Source: Nitrincola sp. A-D6
Lineage (GTDB): Bacteria; Pseudomonadota; Gammaproteobacteria; Pseudomonadales; Balneatricaceae
Length of the DNA stretch: 64,000 bases
Reading direction: 5' to 3'
Assembly (NCBI RefSeq): GCF_000764495.1
Contig: NZ_JRLB01000009.1
Coordinates: 1-64,000, forward strand
The notes beneath the pieces were generated by a model. It saw only the letters and a list, made by a program, of their open reading frames with translations, ran no database searches and was not told the DNA's origin. Position 1 is the stretch's first letter, and every line of letters starts with the position of its first letter. The position numbers were made by a program, and so were the translations under genes. This document shows positions 21,290 to 32,673 of this stretch, piece by piece.

Positions 21290-21802
21290 TCACTGGTTGC
21301 CTTTCGGTTGGATGATCATTTGCACACGCTGACCATCCTGAGATTCACTTCTGAATGCATCAACAACAGATTTGTCCATGTCATAAACAATGCGCTCACC
21401 GGTGAACTCATCGGCATCCTGCAGTACACGGGCGTTTTCAGTAATGGTTACCGTCTGCGTAGGTACCTGGTAATCCATACGCAAGCCATAGGCCTTGGTT
21501 AGCGGCTGGTTGGTGCTGGCCTGCTGATGAAATTCAGCAGGAGAGCCAGTAGACAGAATTCTGGAAATGCTGCCCGTATTATCACGGTGCATTTCGACAC
21601 GTGAGCCCAACATCAGCATGGTGCCCTGACGTATCTCAACTGATCCGGTATACACGGCGACACCGGTGAGTTCGTTCATGCTGGCATGATCGGCTGAGAC
21701 ATAGATTGGCTGCTCCTGGTCTTCAGGCAGGGCGTGGGCCGTCTGACTCAGCATGAGTAGCCCTGTGATAAGACTCAGTATTAACGTTTTAGTATGTGGC
21801 AT
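21290..21802 (-). CDS. lptA: LPS transport periplasmic protein LptA
   Basis: A 170-residue periplasmic bridge protein of the Lpt system. It has a signal peptide ending AHA (about residue 24), then the OstA-like beta-jellyroll with [29 protein letters not shown] and a conserved GERIVYDM. Overlaps lptC by 14 nt and is followed directly by lptB. Confidence 0.94.
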   Translation of the reverse strand: MPHTKTLILSLITGLLMLSQTAHALPEDQEQPIYVSADHASMNELTGVAVYTGSVEIRQGTMLMLGSRVEMHRDNTGSISRILSTGSPAEFHQQASTNQPLTKAYGLRMDYQVPTQTVTITENARVLQDADEFTGERIVYDMDKSVVDAFRSESQDGQRVQMIIQPKGNQ

Positions 21803-22355
21803 AATATCCTCTTACGTCAGACAGCAGGTCTATGCGGTGCTCTCTTAGCCACGCCTGCATGCCGATTGCATCAGTACGGTTAGTGCCCTGTATAAGCTGT
21901 ACGGGGGCATCTGTCTCGGCATAATCATCTGGCGGCAGTAATGTCATCACTGATGTTGTCAGTACCCAGGGTGTTTCTGCAGCCGAATTATCAATAACCC
22001 TGACGTTTCCTGCAAGTTCAATCTTGCTTTCATCATCAGGCATGCTTCCCAGGTCTGATGATATTTGTGTGTCACCCCCGTTGTCGCGAGGTAGTGTAAT
22101 CAATGGGCTGGTTAAGGTGATCAGCTCGGGTACCGGAAAATGTTGCAGGTGGGGAGATTCAATAATACGGGACAGTTGGCCGTTTTCATCAAAGCGGGTG
22201 ATATACGCATCGCGAATAAAAAAATCCACCCGTTCGGGGTCGTCCGGGTCGCCTGACAGTATTTCACCAGGGCTACCAAAAATGCCCCAGTAAAGCAGTG
22301 CTGCCAGTAATAAGGCTAAACCGGTGATCAGTTTAAGGCGAGCCGCATTAAACAT
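21789..22355 (-). CDS. lptC: LPS export ABC transporter periplasmic protein LptC
   Basis: Inner-membrane bitopic protein (188 residues) that takes LPS from LptB2FG to LptA. It has one N-terminal helix (LITGLALLLAALLYWGIF) and a jellyroll domain starting VDFFIRDAYITRFDENGQL, with IESPHLQHFP. Overlaps lptA, and its start is one base from the kdsC stop. Confidence 0.93.
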   Translation of the reverse strand: MFNAARLKLITGLALLLAALLYWGIFGSPGEILSGDPDDPERVDFFIRDAYITRFDENGQLSRIIESPHLQHFPVPELITLTSPLITLPRDNGGDTQISSDLGSMPDDESKIELAGNVRVIDNSAAETPWVLTTSVMTLLPPDDYAETDAPVQLIQGTNRTDAIGMQAWLREHRIDLLSDVRGYYATY

Positions 22356-22891
22356 TAGCGAAATTCCTCAATCAGCCCGGATAGTTTGCCCTGAGCTGAT
22401 AATAATACCTCGCAGAATTCACGTGCAGCGCCTGTGCCGCCGCGGCGAGAGGTACACCAGTCGGCTTCTTTACAAACGACTGGGTGGCCGTTGGGAACGG
22501 ATACGCCAAAAGCAACAGTGATAATAGCGGCAAGATCAGGCAGATCATCACCAATATAGGCTGTAGTGGCTGCACTGTCGCCGCTTTCCTGCCAGATCTC
22601 TTCCAGTGCTGCGAGCTTATCTTCACGCCCTTGGATTAACCAGTTTACGCCCAGAGCCTTAGCGCGCATACTGACCTGTGACGAGCTACGGCCTGTGATG
22701 ATAGCGGTTTTAATACCGGCTTTCTGTAGTAGTTTTAACCCTAATCCATCCAGTGTATTGAAGGCTTTGACTTCCTGACCATCAGGTAAAAAGTACAGCG
22801 AACCGTCGGTTAGTACGCCGTCTACGTCAAAGACGGCTAGCCGGATAGATTGTAAGCGTTGCTTCAGGGCATCGGAGAGTACTTCAGTCAT
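22355..22891 (-). CDS. kdsC: 3-deoxy-D-manno-octulosonate 8-phosphate phosphatase KdsC
   Basis: HAD-superfamily phosphatase of 178 residues that makes Kdo from Kdo-8-P for lipid A/core synthesis. It has the nucleophile motif FDVDGVLTDG, ITGRSSSQV, and the metal-binding YIGDDLPDL. It lies between kdsD (2-bp gap) and lptC. Confidence 0.96.
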   Translation of the reverse strand: MTEVLSDALKQRLQSIRLAVFDVDGVLTDGSLYFLPDGQEVKAFNTLDGLGLKLLQKAGIKTAIITGRSSSQVSMRAKALGVNWLIQGREDKLAALEEIWQESGDSAATTAYIGDDLPDLAAIITVAFGVSVPNGHPVVCKEADWCTSRRGGTGAAREFCEVLLSAQGKLSGLIEEFR

Positions 22892-22893
22892 GG

Positions 22894-23865
22894 TTATATG
22901 ACTCCGGCTTTTAACAGATCATGCATATTCAGTGCTCCAGCGAGCTGACCTTGATGATCAGTAATCAGCAAGGCATTGATTTTACGCTCCTGCATCACTT
23001 TCAGAGCCTCTGCAGCTAATGATCCTGTTTTAAGTGTAGTTCCACCTGGTGTCATGACGTCGGCGATTGAGGTGTTTTTAAGGTCAATTTCCTGGTCCAG
23101 GGTACGACGCAGGTCACCATCGGTAAAAATACCCAATAATTCACCGGTTGTATTGGTTACAGCCGTCATCCCTAAGCGTTTCTGTGTCACTTCCAGCAAC
23201 GCCTCGCGGATTGATGTATTCACAGTCACCTGAGGAATATCTTCACCCGCATGCATAATGTCATCAACACGCAGCAGCAGCTGTCGTCCCAGGCTGCCGC
23301 CTGGGTGGGAAAATGCAAAATCTTCGGGGCTGAATCCACGTGCTTCCAGTAGCGCAATCGCTAGCGCATCACCCATTACCAGCTGTGCGGTAGTGCTGGA
23401 CGTGGGCGCCAGGTTGTGAGGGCAGGCCTCACGTTCTACGGGCAGGTGCAGATTGACATCGGCAAAGCGTGAAAGGGTGGAGTCAGAATTTGAGGTCATG
23501 CTGACCAAAGGAGCGCCCATACGCTTGATCAGGGGTAAGATCGTGATGACTTCGGTAGTTTCCCCCGAGTTGGATAGCGCCAGAACCACATCTTTGCCGG
23601 TAAACATACCTAAGTCACCATGGCTGGCCTCTCCGGGATGTACAAAGAAAGCCGGAGTGCCTGTGCTGGCTAAGGTGGCAGCAATTTTATTGCCGATATG
23701 GCCAGATTTACCCATGCCGGTCACGATCACGCGGCCCTCGCAACTGAGCAAAAGCTCGCAGGCCTTGCTAAAACTGTCATTCAGCTGCGCCAGCAAAGCA
23801 CTGATGGTGGCATGTTCTATTTCAATAGTTCTTGTACCGGCGGCAATAAAATTAAATGTACTCAT
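22894..23865 (-). CDS. kdsD: D-arabinose 5-phosphate isomerase KdsD
   Basis: A 323-residue SIS-domain isomerase with tandem CBS domains. It supplies arabinose-5-P, the first committed precursor of Kdo. Visible are VTGMGKSGHIGNKIAATLASTG, the SNSGET sugar-phosphate loop, the HNLAPTSST catalytic region, FSHPGGSLGR, and two CBS repeats (ITDGDLRR-like FTDGDLRRTLD, and LLITDHQGQLAG). First gene of the minus-strand Kdo-Lpt-rpoN operon, divergent from mlaF. Confidence 0.96.
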   Translation of the reverse strand: MSTFNFIAAGTRTIEIEHATISALLAQLNDSFSKACELLLSCEGRVIVTGMGKSGHIGNKIAATLASTGTPAFFVHPGEASHGDLGMFTGKDVVLALSNSGETTEVITILPLIKRMGAPLVSMTSNSDSTLSRFADVNLHLPVEREACPHNLAPTSSTTAQLVMGDALAIALLEARGFSPEDFAFSHPGGSLGRQLLLRVDDIMHAGEDIPQVTVNTSIREALLEVTQKRLGMTAVTNTTGELLGIFTDGDLRRTLDQEIDLKNTSIADVMTPGGTTLKTGSLAAEALKVMQERKINALLITDHQGQLAGALNMHDLLKAGVI

Positions 23866-23997
23866 TCGGATCGGGGTCAGCCATCTTGTTAGAAATTTGA
23901 TAGGTTAATATAAGTTTAACGCAGAATCGCCTGAGATCGTAACTCAATTTATTGTCAGTACGTAATCTGGATAACAGGTGCGTTTTAACTTGATCGC

Positions 23998-24003
23998 TAT
24001 AAT
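23998..24003 (+). promoter_or_regulatory. candidate -10 element of the mla operon promoter
   Basis: A perfect TATAAT lies 41 bp upstream of the mlaF start, inside the 179-bp gap between divergent kdsD and mlaF. I see no convincing -35 at 16-18 bp, so an activator or an extended element may be needed. Confidence 0.4.
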
Positions 24004-24044
24004 GGTATATTTGCCGGTCTTGTCTGTTGTAGCAGGGTATAGGG

Positions 24045-24895
24045 ATGGACGTTGAAAAAGACTCAGCGGAGGGGGTAACGCAACCCTCGGATAACATCAT
24101 TATCGAAATACGTAATATGAGCTTTTTTCGGGGCTCAACGCGTATTTTTGATGATATCAGTATCAAGATACCACGTGGTAAGGTGACTGCGATTATGGGA
24201 CCCTCGGGCACCGGAAAAACCACCTTGTTGAAGTTGATTGGTGGTCAGCTATTGCCTGATTCTGGCCAGATTTTGCTGGATGATCAGAATATTCCTACAC
24301 TCGGTCGTCGGGATCTGTTTATTGTGCGTGAGCGTATGGGCATGTTGTTTCAGAGCGGTGCACTGTTCACCGATATGACCGTGTTTGATAATATCGCTTT
24401 CCCTATCCGGGTGCATACTCAGCTGCCCGAAGAGATGATTCGCGATATTGTATTAATGAAGCTGCAGGCTGTTGGTTTGCGTGGCGCTGTGGCTTAATGC
24501 CTAGCGAACTTTCCGGGGGAATGGCGCGGCGTGTGGCGTTAGCCCGTGCGATTGCGCTGGATCCTGATATTGTCATGTATGATGAACCCTTTACCGGCCA
24601 GGACCCTATTGCTAAGGGCGTACTGGTCAATCTGATCAAGCGCCTGAATGAAGCGCTGGGGCATAGCTCTATTATTGTTTCACATGATATTGAGGAAACC
24701 CTGTCGATTGCGGATTATATTTATGTACTTTCAGAGGGTAAGGTGATCGCTGAAGGTACACCCGATCAGCTTAAAAATCAGGATTCTGAACAGGTGCGTC
24801 AGTTTATCGAAGGTTTGCCTGATGGGCCGGTAGCATTTCACTATCCGGCCCCCGATCTTACTGAACAGTTGATGGCAGGAGGAGCCTTTAGGTGA
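24045..24895 (+). CDS. mlaF: phospholipid ABC transporter ATP-binding protein MlaF (frameshifted)
   Basis: Cytoplasmic ATPase of the MlaFEDB complex that drives phospholipid traffic keeping outer-membrane lipid asymmetry. It has Walker [26 protein letters not shown] (Q loop), signature [14 protein letters not shown], Walker [13 protein letters not shown] and switch IIVSHDIEE. The frame breaks at about 24490 just before the signature motif; adding one G gives [14 protein letters not shown] and restores about 283 residues. The stop overlaps mlaE (GTGA). Confidence 0.94.
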
Positions 24896-25677
24896 TACTC
24901 GACCCTATTCAAAGGCTGGGACATAAAACGCTTTCCAAGTGTGCGGCACTTGGGCGCTCTGGCCAGATACTGTTTCATTCGGTAGTAGCAGCGCCCGCGC
25001 CGGTAATGATGTTTCCCTTGCTGATTAAACAGATTTATTTTATCGGTGTTTTGTCACTGGTGATCATCGCTGTATCGGGTATTTTTATCGGTATGGTGCT
25101 GGGACTGCAGGGCTATACGATCCTGGTGGATTATGGCTCTGAACAGGCGGTCGGTCAGATGGTGGCGCTGAGCTTGTTGCGGGAGTTGGCTCCAGTGGTC
25201 ACCGCCTTATTGTTTGCCGGGCGTGCCGGTTCAGCGCTTACCGCTGAAATTGGACTAATGAAAGCGACTGAGCAGTTGGCCAGCCTGGAAATGATCGGTG
25301 TTGATCCTTATCGCCGGATTATTGCGCCGCGCCTTTATGCTGGCTTTATCTGTATGCCACTGCTGTCGATGATTTTTGCCGTTGTGGGCATCTGGGGAGC
25401 CTCTCTGGTTGCTGTTGACTGGTTGGGAATCTACAGTGGCGCTTTTTGGGCAAATATGCAGCAGTCTGTTGATTTTCAGGGTGATGTGTTGAATGGCCTG
25501 ATAAAAGCGGTGGTGTTTGGGTTTGTCGTTACCTGGATCGCTGTGTATCAGGGTTATGATTGTATTCCGACTTCAGAAGGAATCAGTCAGGCTACTACCC
25601 GTACCGTGGTCTATGCATCGCTTGCTGTTCTGGGCTTGGACTTTGTGCTTACCGCTTTGATGTTTGGAGACTTGTAA
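24892..25677 (+). CDS. mlaE: phospholipid ABC transporter permease MlaE
   Basis: Inner-membrane permease of 261 residues with five or so transmembrane helices. The family motifs are [41 protein letters not shown] (split over the cytoplasmic coupling region) and [15 protein letters not shown] start overlapping the mlaF stop. Confidence 0.95.
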   Translation: MILDPIQRLGHKTLSKCAALGRSGQILFHSVVAAPAPVMMFPLLIKQIYFIGVLSLVIIAVSGIFIGMVLGLQGYTILVDYGSEQAVGQMVALSLLRELAPVVTALLFAGRAGSALTAEIGLMKATEQLASLEMIGVDPYRRIIAPRLYAGFICMPLLSMIFAVVGIWGASLVAVDWLGIYSGAFWANMQQSVDFQGDVLNGLIKAVVFGFVVTWIAVYQGYDCIPTSEGISQATTRTVVYASLAVLGLDFVLTALMFGDL

Positions 25678-25680
25678 AAA

Positions 25681-26138
25681 TGCGTATCCGTACTGTTGAA
25701 ATCAGTGTAGGGCTGTTTATGCTGATTGGCTTCCTGGCCTTGGTCGTGCTGGCATTGAATGTCAGTGGTTTAAATCTTACCCCGAAACAGGGTGGTTATA
25801 AGCTCTATGCCAGTTTTGAGAATATAGGGGGGCTGACGTCTCGTGCTAAAGTGGCCATGTCCGGTGTGCAAATCGGTGAGGTCAAGAATATTCGCCTGGA
25901 TCCGCAGATGCTGATGGCAGAAGTGGAGATGGAAATATTTGCCGATGTTGATTATATCAGTTCCGATAGCTCAGCGATGATTTTGACATCGGGTCTGTTG
26001 GGTCAGCAATATGTTGGCATTGTGCCGGGTGGTGATATGGATGTGTTAGCCGAAGGCGATTTTATTTTTAATACCCAGTCTGCTCTTGTTTTAGAAGATT
26101 TGGTGGGTAAGTTCCTTATGAATCAGGTTAGTGAGTAA
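25681..26138 (+). CDS. mlaD: outer-membrane lipid asymmetry MCE protein MlaD
   Basis: A 152-residue MCE-domain protein with one N-terminal anchor (VGLFMLIGFLALVVLAL). It forms the hexameric periplasmic ring on MlaFEB and contacts MlaC. The MCE core reads YKLYASFENIGGLTSRAKVAMSGVQIGEV, with SGLLGQQYVGIVPG near the pore. It starts 3 bp after the mlaE stop. A longer in-frame ORF reaching back into mlaE is not supported. Confidence 0.95.
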
Positions 26139-26143
26139 ACACC

Positions 26144-26797
26144 ATGAAGAAGTTGTATGCAGCAAATCTGGTTTTTTTGTTTTCAATTCTACTCACATTT
26201 AAAGCCTTTGCGGCTGATGAGGACTGGGAAGCTGCAAAGCTGGTAGTTGAAAATACAACCGAAAAAGTAGTTGATCTGATGAATGATACCTCGCTGTTTG
26301 AGGAGGAAAACAGAATACGTTTGCAGTCCGAAGTTGAGCAGATAGTTACGCCTGTCATCGATTTTTATGGTTTTGGCCGTGGGGTTATGGGGCGTTTTGC
26401 TCGTAGTGCAACTGAAGATCAGTTGGAGCGTTTTGCGGGTGTACTCAAAACAACCCTGATCAGAACCTACGCCATGGCTGTGAGTGAATTTTCTATTCGT
26501 GAGTATACGATTACACCACCACGTGCTCCCAGCCCACAGCCAAATATGCAGGTGGTTAATGTCCAGTTGACATCAACCGCTGGGAAAACTTACAGCATAC
26601 TCTACTATATGCGTAATATTGATGATAACTGGATGCTGGTAAACGTGGCTGTTGAAGGGATCAATTTACGCCTGACTTTTCAAAACCAGTTTGCTGACAT
26701 GTATCAGAGCTCCCGTGATATTTCGGCTGTCATTGACAGCTGGGAAGAGCGCGTAGCCAGTACAATCGCCGAGGTAGTAGAAGATGTCGAAGGCTGA
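26144..26797 (+). CDS. mlaC: periplasmic phospholipid-binding protein MlaC
   Basis: A 217-residue soluble carrier that shuttles phospholipids between MlaA in the outer membrane and MlaD. It has a signal peptide ending FAA (about residue 23). The conserved core runs through VTPVIDFYGFGRGVMGRFAR, RTYAMAVSEFSIREY, YYMRNIDDNWMLVNVAVEGINL and FADMYQSS. Overlaps mlaB by 14 nt. Confidence 0.95.
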   Translation: MKKLYAANLVFLFSILLTFKAFAADEDWEAAKLVVENTTEKVVDLMNDTSLFEEENRIRLQSEVEQIVTPVIDFYGFGRGVMGRFARSATEDQLERFAGVLKTTLIRTYAMAVSEFSIREYTITPPRAPSPQPNMQVVNVQLTSTAGKTYSILYYMRNIDDNWMLVNVAVEGINLRLTFQNQFADMYQSSRDISAVIDSWEERVASTIAEVVEDVEG

Positions 26798-27071
26798 GGC
26801 TGGCATTCAGGTTATCCCTGTTGCGGGCGATTTGCTGTTTTCTACAGTTGTAGAAAAACGTGCGGCGCTTCTGAGTCAGATCAAACAGTTTCAAGGCCCA
26901 TGTCAGTTAGACTTTTCCGCTGTGGGGCGGGTTGATAGCTCCGCCTTGTCTCTGTGGTTTTGTTGTGAGCGCCTGGCTCTGGCCAAAGGCATAGAGCTTA
27001 CGGCTATCAATACGCCGGAGGACCTGCTTGCTATAGCTCGTTTGGTTGGTGTTGAAGAAAATCTGCATTGA
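26784..27071 (+). CDS. mlaB: STAS-domain protein MlaB
   Basis: A 95-residue STAS protein that binds and stabilises MlaF. The fold is recognisable by LLFSTVVEKRAALLSQI, QLDFSAVGRVDSSALSL with the conserved Ser region, and a final helix (EDLLAIARLVGVEENL). Last gene of mlaFEDCB, directly followed by a terminator. Confidence 0.9.
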   Translation: MSKAEAGIQVIPVAGDLLFSTVVEKRAALLSQIKQFQGPCQLDFSAVGRVDSSALSLWFCCERLALAKGIELTAINTPEDLLAIARLVGVEENLH

Positions 27072-27080
27072 TTGACCTAA

Positions 27081-27118
27081 CGGGTCTGAAAGGTAATGTC
27101 GCCTTTCAGACCCGTTTT
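27081..27118 (+). terminator. rho-independent terminator of the mla operon
   Basis: A perfect 13-bp stem (CGGGTCTGAAAGG, 27081-27093, with CCTTTCAGACCCG, 27102-27114), an 8-nt loop and TTTT. It lies 9 bp after mlaB, so ibaG-murA-hisGD need their own promoter or read-through. Confidence 0.85.
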
Positions 27119-27161
27119 GCGTTATTATCTGCCCCCTGTCAAAAAAGTTTCCGGAGTTTAT

Positions 27162-27401
27162 ATGCAAGCTGAAGACGTAAAACAGGTTATTGAAAGTCAA
27201 CTGGTTGATAGCCAGGTACTGACCTCAGGTGAAGGGTGTAATTTTGAAATTGCCGTTATCAGTAATCAGTTTGCGGATTTAAGTCCGGTAAAGAAGCAGC
27301 AGTTGGTTTATGCCTGCCTGAACAAGCAGATTGCCAGTGGTGACATTCATGCTGTAACGATTAAAACCTATACTCCCGAGCAGTGGGCTGCCCTGAATTA
27401 A
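27162..27401 (+). CDS. ibaG: BolA family protein IbaG
   Basis: A 79-residue BolA-like protein, expected to partner monothiol glutaredoxin in Fe-S handling and acid stress. The start at 27162 (MQAEDVKQVIESQL) follows GGAG; the in-frame extension back to 27096 would run through the terminator. The conserved FEIAVISNQFADLSPVKKQQLVYACL shows the BolA loop, without the usual His seen in BolA proper. It lies between mlaB and murA, as in E. coli. Confidence 0.93.
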   Translation: MQAEDVKQVIESQLVDSQVLTSGEGCNFEIAVISNQFADLSPVKKQQLVYACLNKQIASGDIHAVTIKTYTPEQWAALN

Positions 27402-27425
27402 TCATGCCCTAATACGGACAGATAA

Positions 27426-28688
<1,263 letters not shown>

Positions 28689-28699
28689 GAGAGTAGTCT

Positions 28700-29344
28700 A
28701 TGACACAGCAGCTGACCATCGCCCTTTCCAAAGGGCGAATCCTGACGGAAACACTTCCTTTGCTGGCGGCAGCCGATATACATCCGGCGGAAGATATTTT
28801 CAGCAGCCGTAAACTGATATTTGATACCAATCATGCCAATATCAAACTACTAGTGATTCGTGCCACCGATGTGCCTACCTATGTTGAATATGGTGGAGCT
28901 GATATGGGTGTGGCAGGTAAGGATGTGCTGATGGAGCATGGTGGGCAGGGACTCTATGAACCTCTGGATCTGGAGATTTCCCGCTGTCGTTTGATGGTCG
29001 CTGGTATGAAAGGGGCATCTCCTGTCGAGGGGCGCCTGCGGGTGGCGAGTAAATTTGTCAATATTACCCGTGACTTTTATGCCCGTAAGGGTTCTCAAGT
29101 GGATATTATCAAACTCTATGGAGCGATGGAGTTGGCACCGATTATGGGTTTGGCTGATCGTATTGTGGATATTGTCGATACAGGTAATACCTTAAGAGCC
29201 AATGGCCTTGAACCCATAGAGCATATAGCGGATATCAGCTCACGCTTAGTGGTGGGGCAGCCTTCCATGAAAATGAAGTATGAGATGATCCAACCCATAA
29301 TTGAGCAAATGCAAGCTGCCGTGGCAGCTAAACGTGAGGTTTGA
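28700..29344 (+). CDS. hisG: ATP phosphoribosyltransferase, short form (HisG-S)
   Basis: First enzyme of histidine synthesis, 214 residues. It has [10 protein letters not shown], the [12 protein letters not shown] motif and the PRPP-binding [15 protein letters not shown]. It lacks the C-terminal regulatory ACT-like domain, so it belongs to the short class that works with HisZ; no hisZ lies in the window. 11 bp after murA, the murA-hisG-hisD order of Pseudomonas relatives. Confidence 0.96.
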   Translation: MTQQLTIALSKGRILTETLPLLAAADIHPAEDIFSSRKLIFDTNHANIKLLVIRATDVPTYVEYGGADMGVAGKDVLMEHGGQGLYEPLDLEISRCRLMVAGMKGASPVEGRLRVASKFVNITRDFYARKGSQVDIIKLYGAMELAPIMGLADRIVDIVDTGNTLRANGLEPIEHIADISSRLVVGQPSMKMKYEMIQPIIEQMQAAVAAKREV

Positions 29345-29345
29345 T

Positions 29346-30656
29346 ATGTCATTAGAGATCACACGTCTTAAGTTTGGCCAGACTGATTTCGATAGTCAGC
29401 TGGATAGCATGCTGGCCTGGGAAAGTGTTTCGGATAAGAAGGTTAATCAGATCGTTGATGATGTGATTGAGCAGGTCAGAGCCCGTGGGGATGCCGCGCT
29501 GATTGAGTTCACTAATCGCTTCGATCGCATGCAGGCAACGCATATGGCTGAGCTGGAAGTCAGCCAGACTCGTCTGCTGCAAGCATTGGAAAATCTGCCG
29601 CTGGATCAACGCACCGCGCTGGAAACTGCAGCTCAGCGTATCAGTGCTTACCATGAGCGTCAGAAAAGTGAGTCCTGGCGCTATACGGAACCGGATGGCA
29701 CTGTACTTGGGCAACAGGTTACACCAATGGATCGAGTGGGTATTTATGTACCCGGTGGTAAGGCGGCTTATCCGTCATCTGTACTAATGAATGCCTTACC
29801 AGCCAAAGTGGCAGGTGTACAAGAGATTATTATGGTGGTACCGACACCTGATGGTGTTGTGAATGAGCTGGTATTGGCCGCCGCCGCTTTAGCTGGTGTT
29901 GACCGCGTGTTCACCCTGGGTGGCGCACAGGCGGTCGCGGCCCTTGCCTATGGCACTGAAACCGTCCCGCGAGTGGATAAAATCGTCGGGCCAGGAAATA
30001 TTTTTGTAGCAACAGCCAAGCGTGCGGTATTTGGTGCAGTAGGCATCGATATGATCGCTGGTCCTTCTGAAATTCTGGTGATCTGTGATGGGCAGACAGA
30101 TCCGGACTGGATTGCCATGGATCTTTTCTCTCAGGCTGAGCATGATGAAGATGCGCAGTCTATCCTGATCTGTCCTGATGCCAGCTATCTGGATCAGGTG
30201 GTTAAGAGTATTGAAAAGCTCTTACCCACTATGGAGCGTAGTGACATTATCAGTGTATCACTCAAAAATCGTGCGATTCTGATTGAAGTAGCTGATCTGG
30301 ATGAAGCAGCAAGGTTAAGTAATCGTATTGCCCCAGAGCACCTGGAGCTATCGATTGCCGATCCGGAAGCTTTGCTGCCGAAGATACGCCACGCGGGTGC
30401 TATTTTTATGGGACGTTACACGGCGGAATCTCTGGGCGATTACTGTGCTGGCCCTAACCATGTACTGCCCACCTCGGGCACGGCGCGGTTTTCGTCACCG
30501 CTGGGCGTTTATGATTTTCAGAAACGCTCTTCTGTCATTATGTTCTCGGCGGCAGGTGCTTCCGAGATGGGTAAAGTGGCTTCTGTTCTGGCGCGCGGCG
30601 AAAGCCTGACGGCGCATGCGCGCTCAGCTGAGTACCGTATTATTAAAGCTGACTAA
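29346..30656 (+). CDS. hisD: histidinol dehydrogenase
   Basis: Zinc enzyme carrying out the last two oxidations of histidine synthesis. It is 436 residues from ATG 29346, one base after the hisG stop. Visible are [51 protein letters not shown], the metal-ligand segment [11 protein letters not shown], and [14 protein letters not shown]. An in-frame start at 29301 inside hisG is rejected. Confidence 0.97.
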   Translation: MSLEITRLKFGQTDFDSQLDSMLAWESVSDKKVNQIVDDVIEQVRARGDAALIEFTNRFDRMQATHMAELEVSQTRLLQALENLPLDQRTALETAAQRISAYHERQKSESWRYTEPDGTVLGQQVTPMDRVGIYVPGGKAAYPSSVLMNALPAKVAGVQEIIMVVPTPDGVVNELVLAAAALAGVDRVFTLGGAQAVAALAYGTETVPRVDKIVGPGNIFVATAKRAVFGAVGIDMIAGPSEILVICDGQTDPDWIAMDLFSQAEHDEDAQSILICPDASYLDQVVKSIEKLLPTMERSDIISVSLKNRAILIEVADLDEAARLSNRIAPEHLELSIADPEALLPKIRHAGAIFMGRYTAESLGDYCAGPNHVLPTSGTARFSSPLGVYDFQKRSSVIMFSAAGASEMGKVASVLARGESLTAHARSAEYRIIKAD

Positions 30657-30674
30657 TTGCCCTGGCTGGTCTGC

Positions 30675-31823
30675 TCATTTAGGTGAGCGGACTTGTTCCG
30701 ACAGTTGAACAATCAGAGATAAGTGGCGTTCATTTCTGAGCAGCTCCAGACGGATATTCTCGCCCGGTTTGGTGCGTGCTATTTGTAGCATCAGGCTACG
30801 TGCATTGCTGATGGATTCAGCATCAATAGCAGTCAGGATATCACCAGGTTGCAGTCCAGCCTGATGGGCAGGGCCATTACGTACCACACCGGTTACAATT
30901 ACGCCATTTTCTGCGGCAAAATTAAACGACTCGGCCAGTCTGGGCGTGATTTCCTGTACTTCAATGCCCAGCCAGCCACGAATCACGCGTCCATGCTCGA
31001 TCAAATCCTGCATGACCTGAAGCGCAGTCAGTGCCGGAATGGCAAAGCCGATACCATGAGACCCTCCGGATTGGGAAAAAATGGCGGTATTAATACCGAC
31101 CATATGGCCGTTCGGGTCAATTAATGCGCCACCTGAGTTGCCGGGGTTGATGGCGGCGTCAGTCTGAATGAAGTTTTCATAGGTATTTAAGCCAATACTG
31201 TTGCGCCCGGTGGCACTGACAATACCCTGGGTGACGGTCTGTCCCACACCGAATGGGTTGCCTATTGCCAATACAACATCACCGACACGAAGTGTTTCGG
31301 AGGTGTTCATTACAATACTGGGTAGTTCGTTTAGATTGACCTTAAGCAAGGCTAAGTCTGTTTCCGGATCACTGCCAATCACTTGGGCGAGAGATTCCCG
31401 GCCATCCTGCAGTGACACCACAATACTATCAGCACCACTGATAACATGGTTATTGGTAACCACATAGCCATCTGCACTTAAAATAACACCAGAACCCAGA
31501 CTGGACTGGATACGCTCTTGCTGTGGCAGGCGGTCAATATTGAAAAACTGCTGAAATAAAGGGTCGCTAAGTAAGGGGTTAGCAGGTTCTCTGACAAGGG
31601 TCTGGGTGTAAATATTCACAACGGCTGGTGAGGCTTTATCCACGGCGTCGGCATAGGAAATACGTGGCTGCAAAATGCCATCTGTAATAGGTGATATCTG
31701 TGTCTCTACTACATTGACTCTGGTTTCTGGTGTACTGGCGCGCTCAGAAAAAAACTGAATGATCAGCAGAGCTAATAAAATACCGACGGTCACTGGCCAG
31801 GATAAGAGTTTAAATTTACGCAT
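30675..31823 (-). CDS. algW: periplasmic serine protease of the DegS/AlgW type
   Basis: Membrane-anchored trypsin-like protease with one PDZ domain, 382 residues. N-terminal anchor WPVTVGILLALLIIQFF. The catalytic triad lies in VTNNHVI (His), SDPETDLALLKV (Asp) and INPGNSGGALI (Ser). The PDZ begins about residue 280 (RGWLGIEV; GLQPGDILTAID). One PDZ plus an anchor is the DegS/AlgW plan, which senses outer-membrane protein stress and cleaves the RseA/MucA anti-sigma factor. Whether algW or degS is the better name cannot be decided. Convergent with hisD and divergent from the NIF3 gene. Confidence 0.9.
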   Translation of the reverse strand: MRKFKLLSWPVTVGILLALLIIQFFSERASTPETRVNVVETQISPITDGILQPRISYADAVDKASPAVVNIYTQTLVREPANPLLSDPLFQQFFNIDRLPQQERIQSSLGSGVILSADGYVVTNNHVISGADSIVVSLQDGRESLAQVIGSDPETDLALLKVNLNELPSIVMNTSETLRVGDVVLAIGNPFGVGQTVTQGIVSATGRNSIGLNTYENFIQTDAAINPGNSGGALIDPNGHMVGINTAIFSQSGGSHGIGFAIPALTALQVMQDLIEHGRVIRGWLGIEVQEITPRLAESFNFAAENGVIVTGVVRNGPAHQAGLQPGDILTAIDAESISNARSLMLQIARTKPGENIRLELLRNERHLSLIVQLSEQVRSPK

Positions 31824-31888
31824 AAATCCATTTCGTTTAAAGTTTGTTGATAGTATACGTTTTTGTACTGATAAATGGGAATCAGCTG

Positions 31889-32659
31889 ATGAATTACAAT
31901 AGTGTCGATATTAATGTACTGGTGGAATACTGTAACCAGACACTGCGGTCCAGCGATTTCAAAGATTATTGTCCAAATGGTCTGCAGGTGCAGGGCCGTC
32001 CTCAAGTGCAAAAAATCCTGTCAGGTGTCACCGCCTGTCAGGCTTTGTTAGACGAGGCTGTAGATTGGCAAGCTGATTTGGTGCTTGTGCATCATGGTTA
32101 TTTCTGGAAAGGTGAGCCTGCAGTCCTCACAGGAATTAAGTACCGGCGTATAAAAACATTGATGATGCATGATATTAGTCTGCTGGCTTATCATTTACCG
32201 CTGGATGCACATCCGACTCTGGGAAATAATGCTCGCCTGGGTTTACGCTTGGGGTTGGAATCTGACGATAGTATGGAACCTGGTAATCCCTTGGGGCTGG
32301 GAAATATTGGTCATGTCACCGAACCCTGTACACTAAAATCCTTTGCTCGGCGTATTGAGCAGCATCTGGAGCGCGAACCCCAGGTGATTGCTGGCGGGGA
32401 GCATAAGGTGAGTAAGGTGGCCTGGTGTACCGGTGCCGCCGAACGTTTTATCGATACGGCACTCGCCCTGGGTGCGGATACTTATATCAGTGGAGAGATT
32501 TCAGAGCCGGTGGTGCATATTGCTCGTGAGGCCGGTATTCACTACATCGGGGCAGGTCATCATGCTACGGAACGCTATGGTGTTCAGGCGTTAGGCGAGC
32601 ACCTGGCTCGCCATTTTGGAATTGAACACCGTTTTGTGGATATTGCCAATCCGGTTTAA
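31889..32659 (+). CDS. NIF3-like dinuclear metal-centre protein (YbgI type)
   Basis: A 256-residue NIF3/YbgI/DUF34 protein. Metal ligands are visible in LVLVHHGYFW, LLAYHLPLDAHP and the C-terminal GAGHHATERYGVQALGEHL. The family is annotated as GTP cyclohydrolase I type 2 or a hydrolase, but its role is not established. The start at 31889 (MNYNSVDINVLVEYC) is preferred over 31844 because the latter adds an atypical hydrophobic extension. Commonly next to algW in relatives. Confidence 0.9.
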   Translation: MNYNSVDINVLVEYCNQTLRSSDFKDYCPNGLQVQGRPQVQKILSGVTACQALLDEAVDWQADLVLVHHGYFWKGEPAVLTGIKYRRIKTLMMHDISLLAYHLPLDAHPTLGNNARLGLRLGLESDDSMEPGNPLGLGNIGHVTEPCTLKSFARRIEQHLEREPQVIAGGEHKVSKVAWCTGAAERFIDTALALGADTYISGEISEPVVHIAREAGIHYIGAGHHATERYGVQALGEHLARHFGIEHRFVDIANPV

Positions 32660-32673
32660 GTGATTTCCGGGGT

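Noticed and set aside
27096..27161. N-terminal extension of ibaG
   Set aside because: It would be translated from the terminator hairpin region; BolA/IbaG proteins start at the ATG at 27162.
29301..29345. Upstream in-frame start for hisD inside hisG
   Set aside because: The extension is not part of the family, and ATG 29346 directly after the hisG stop fits translational coupling.
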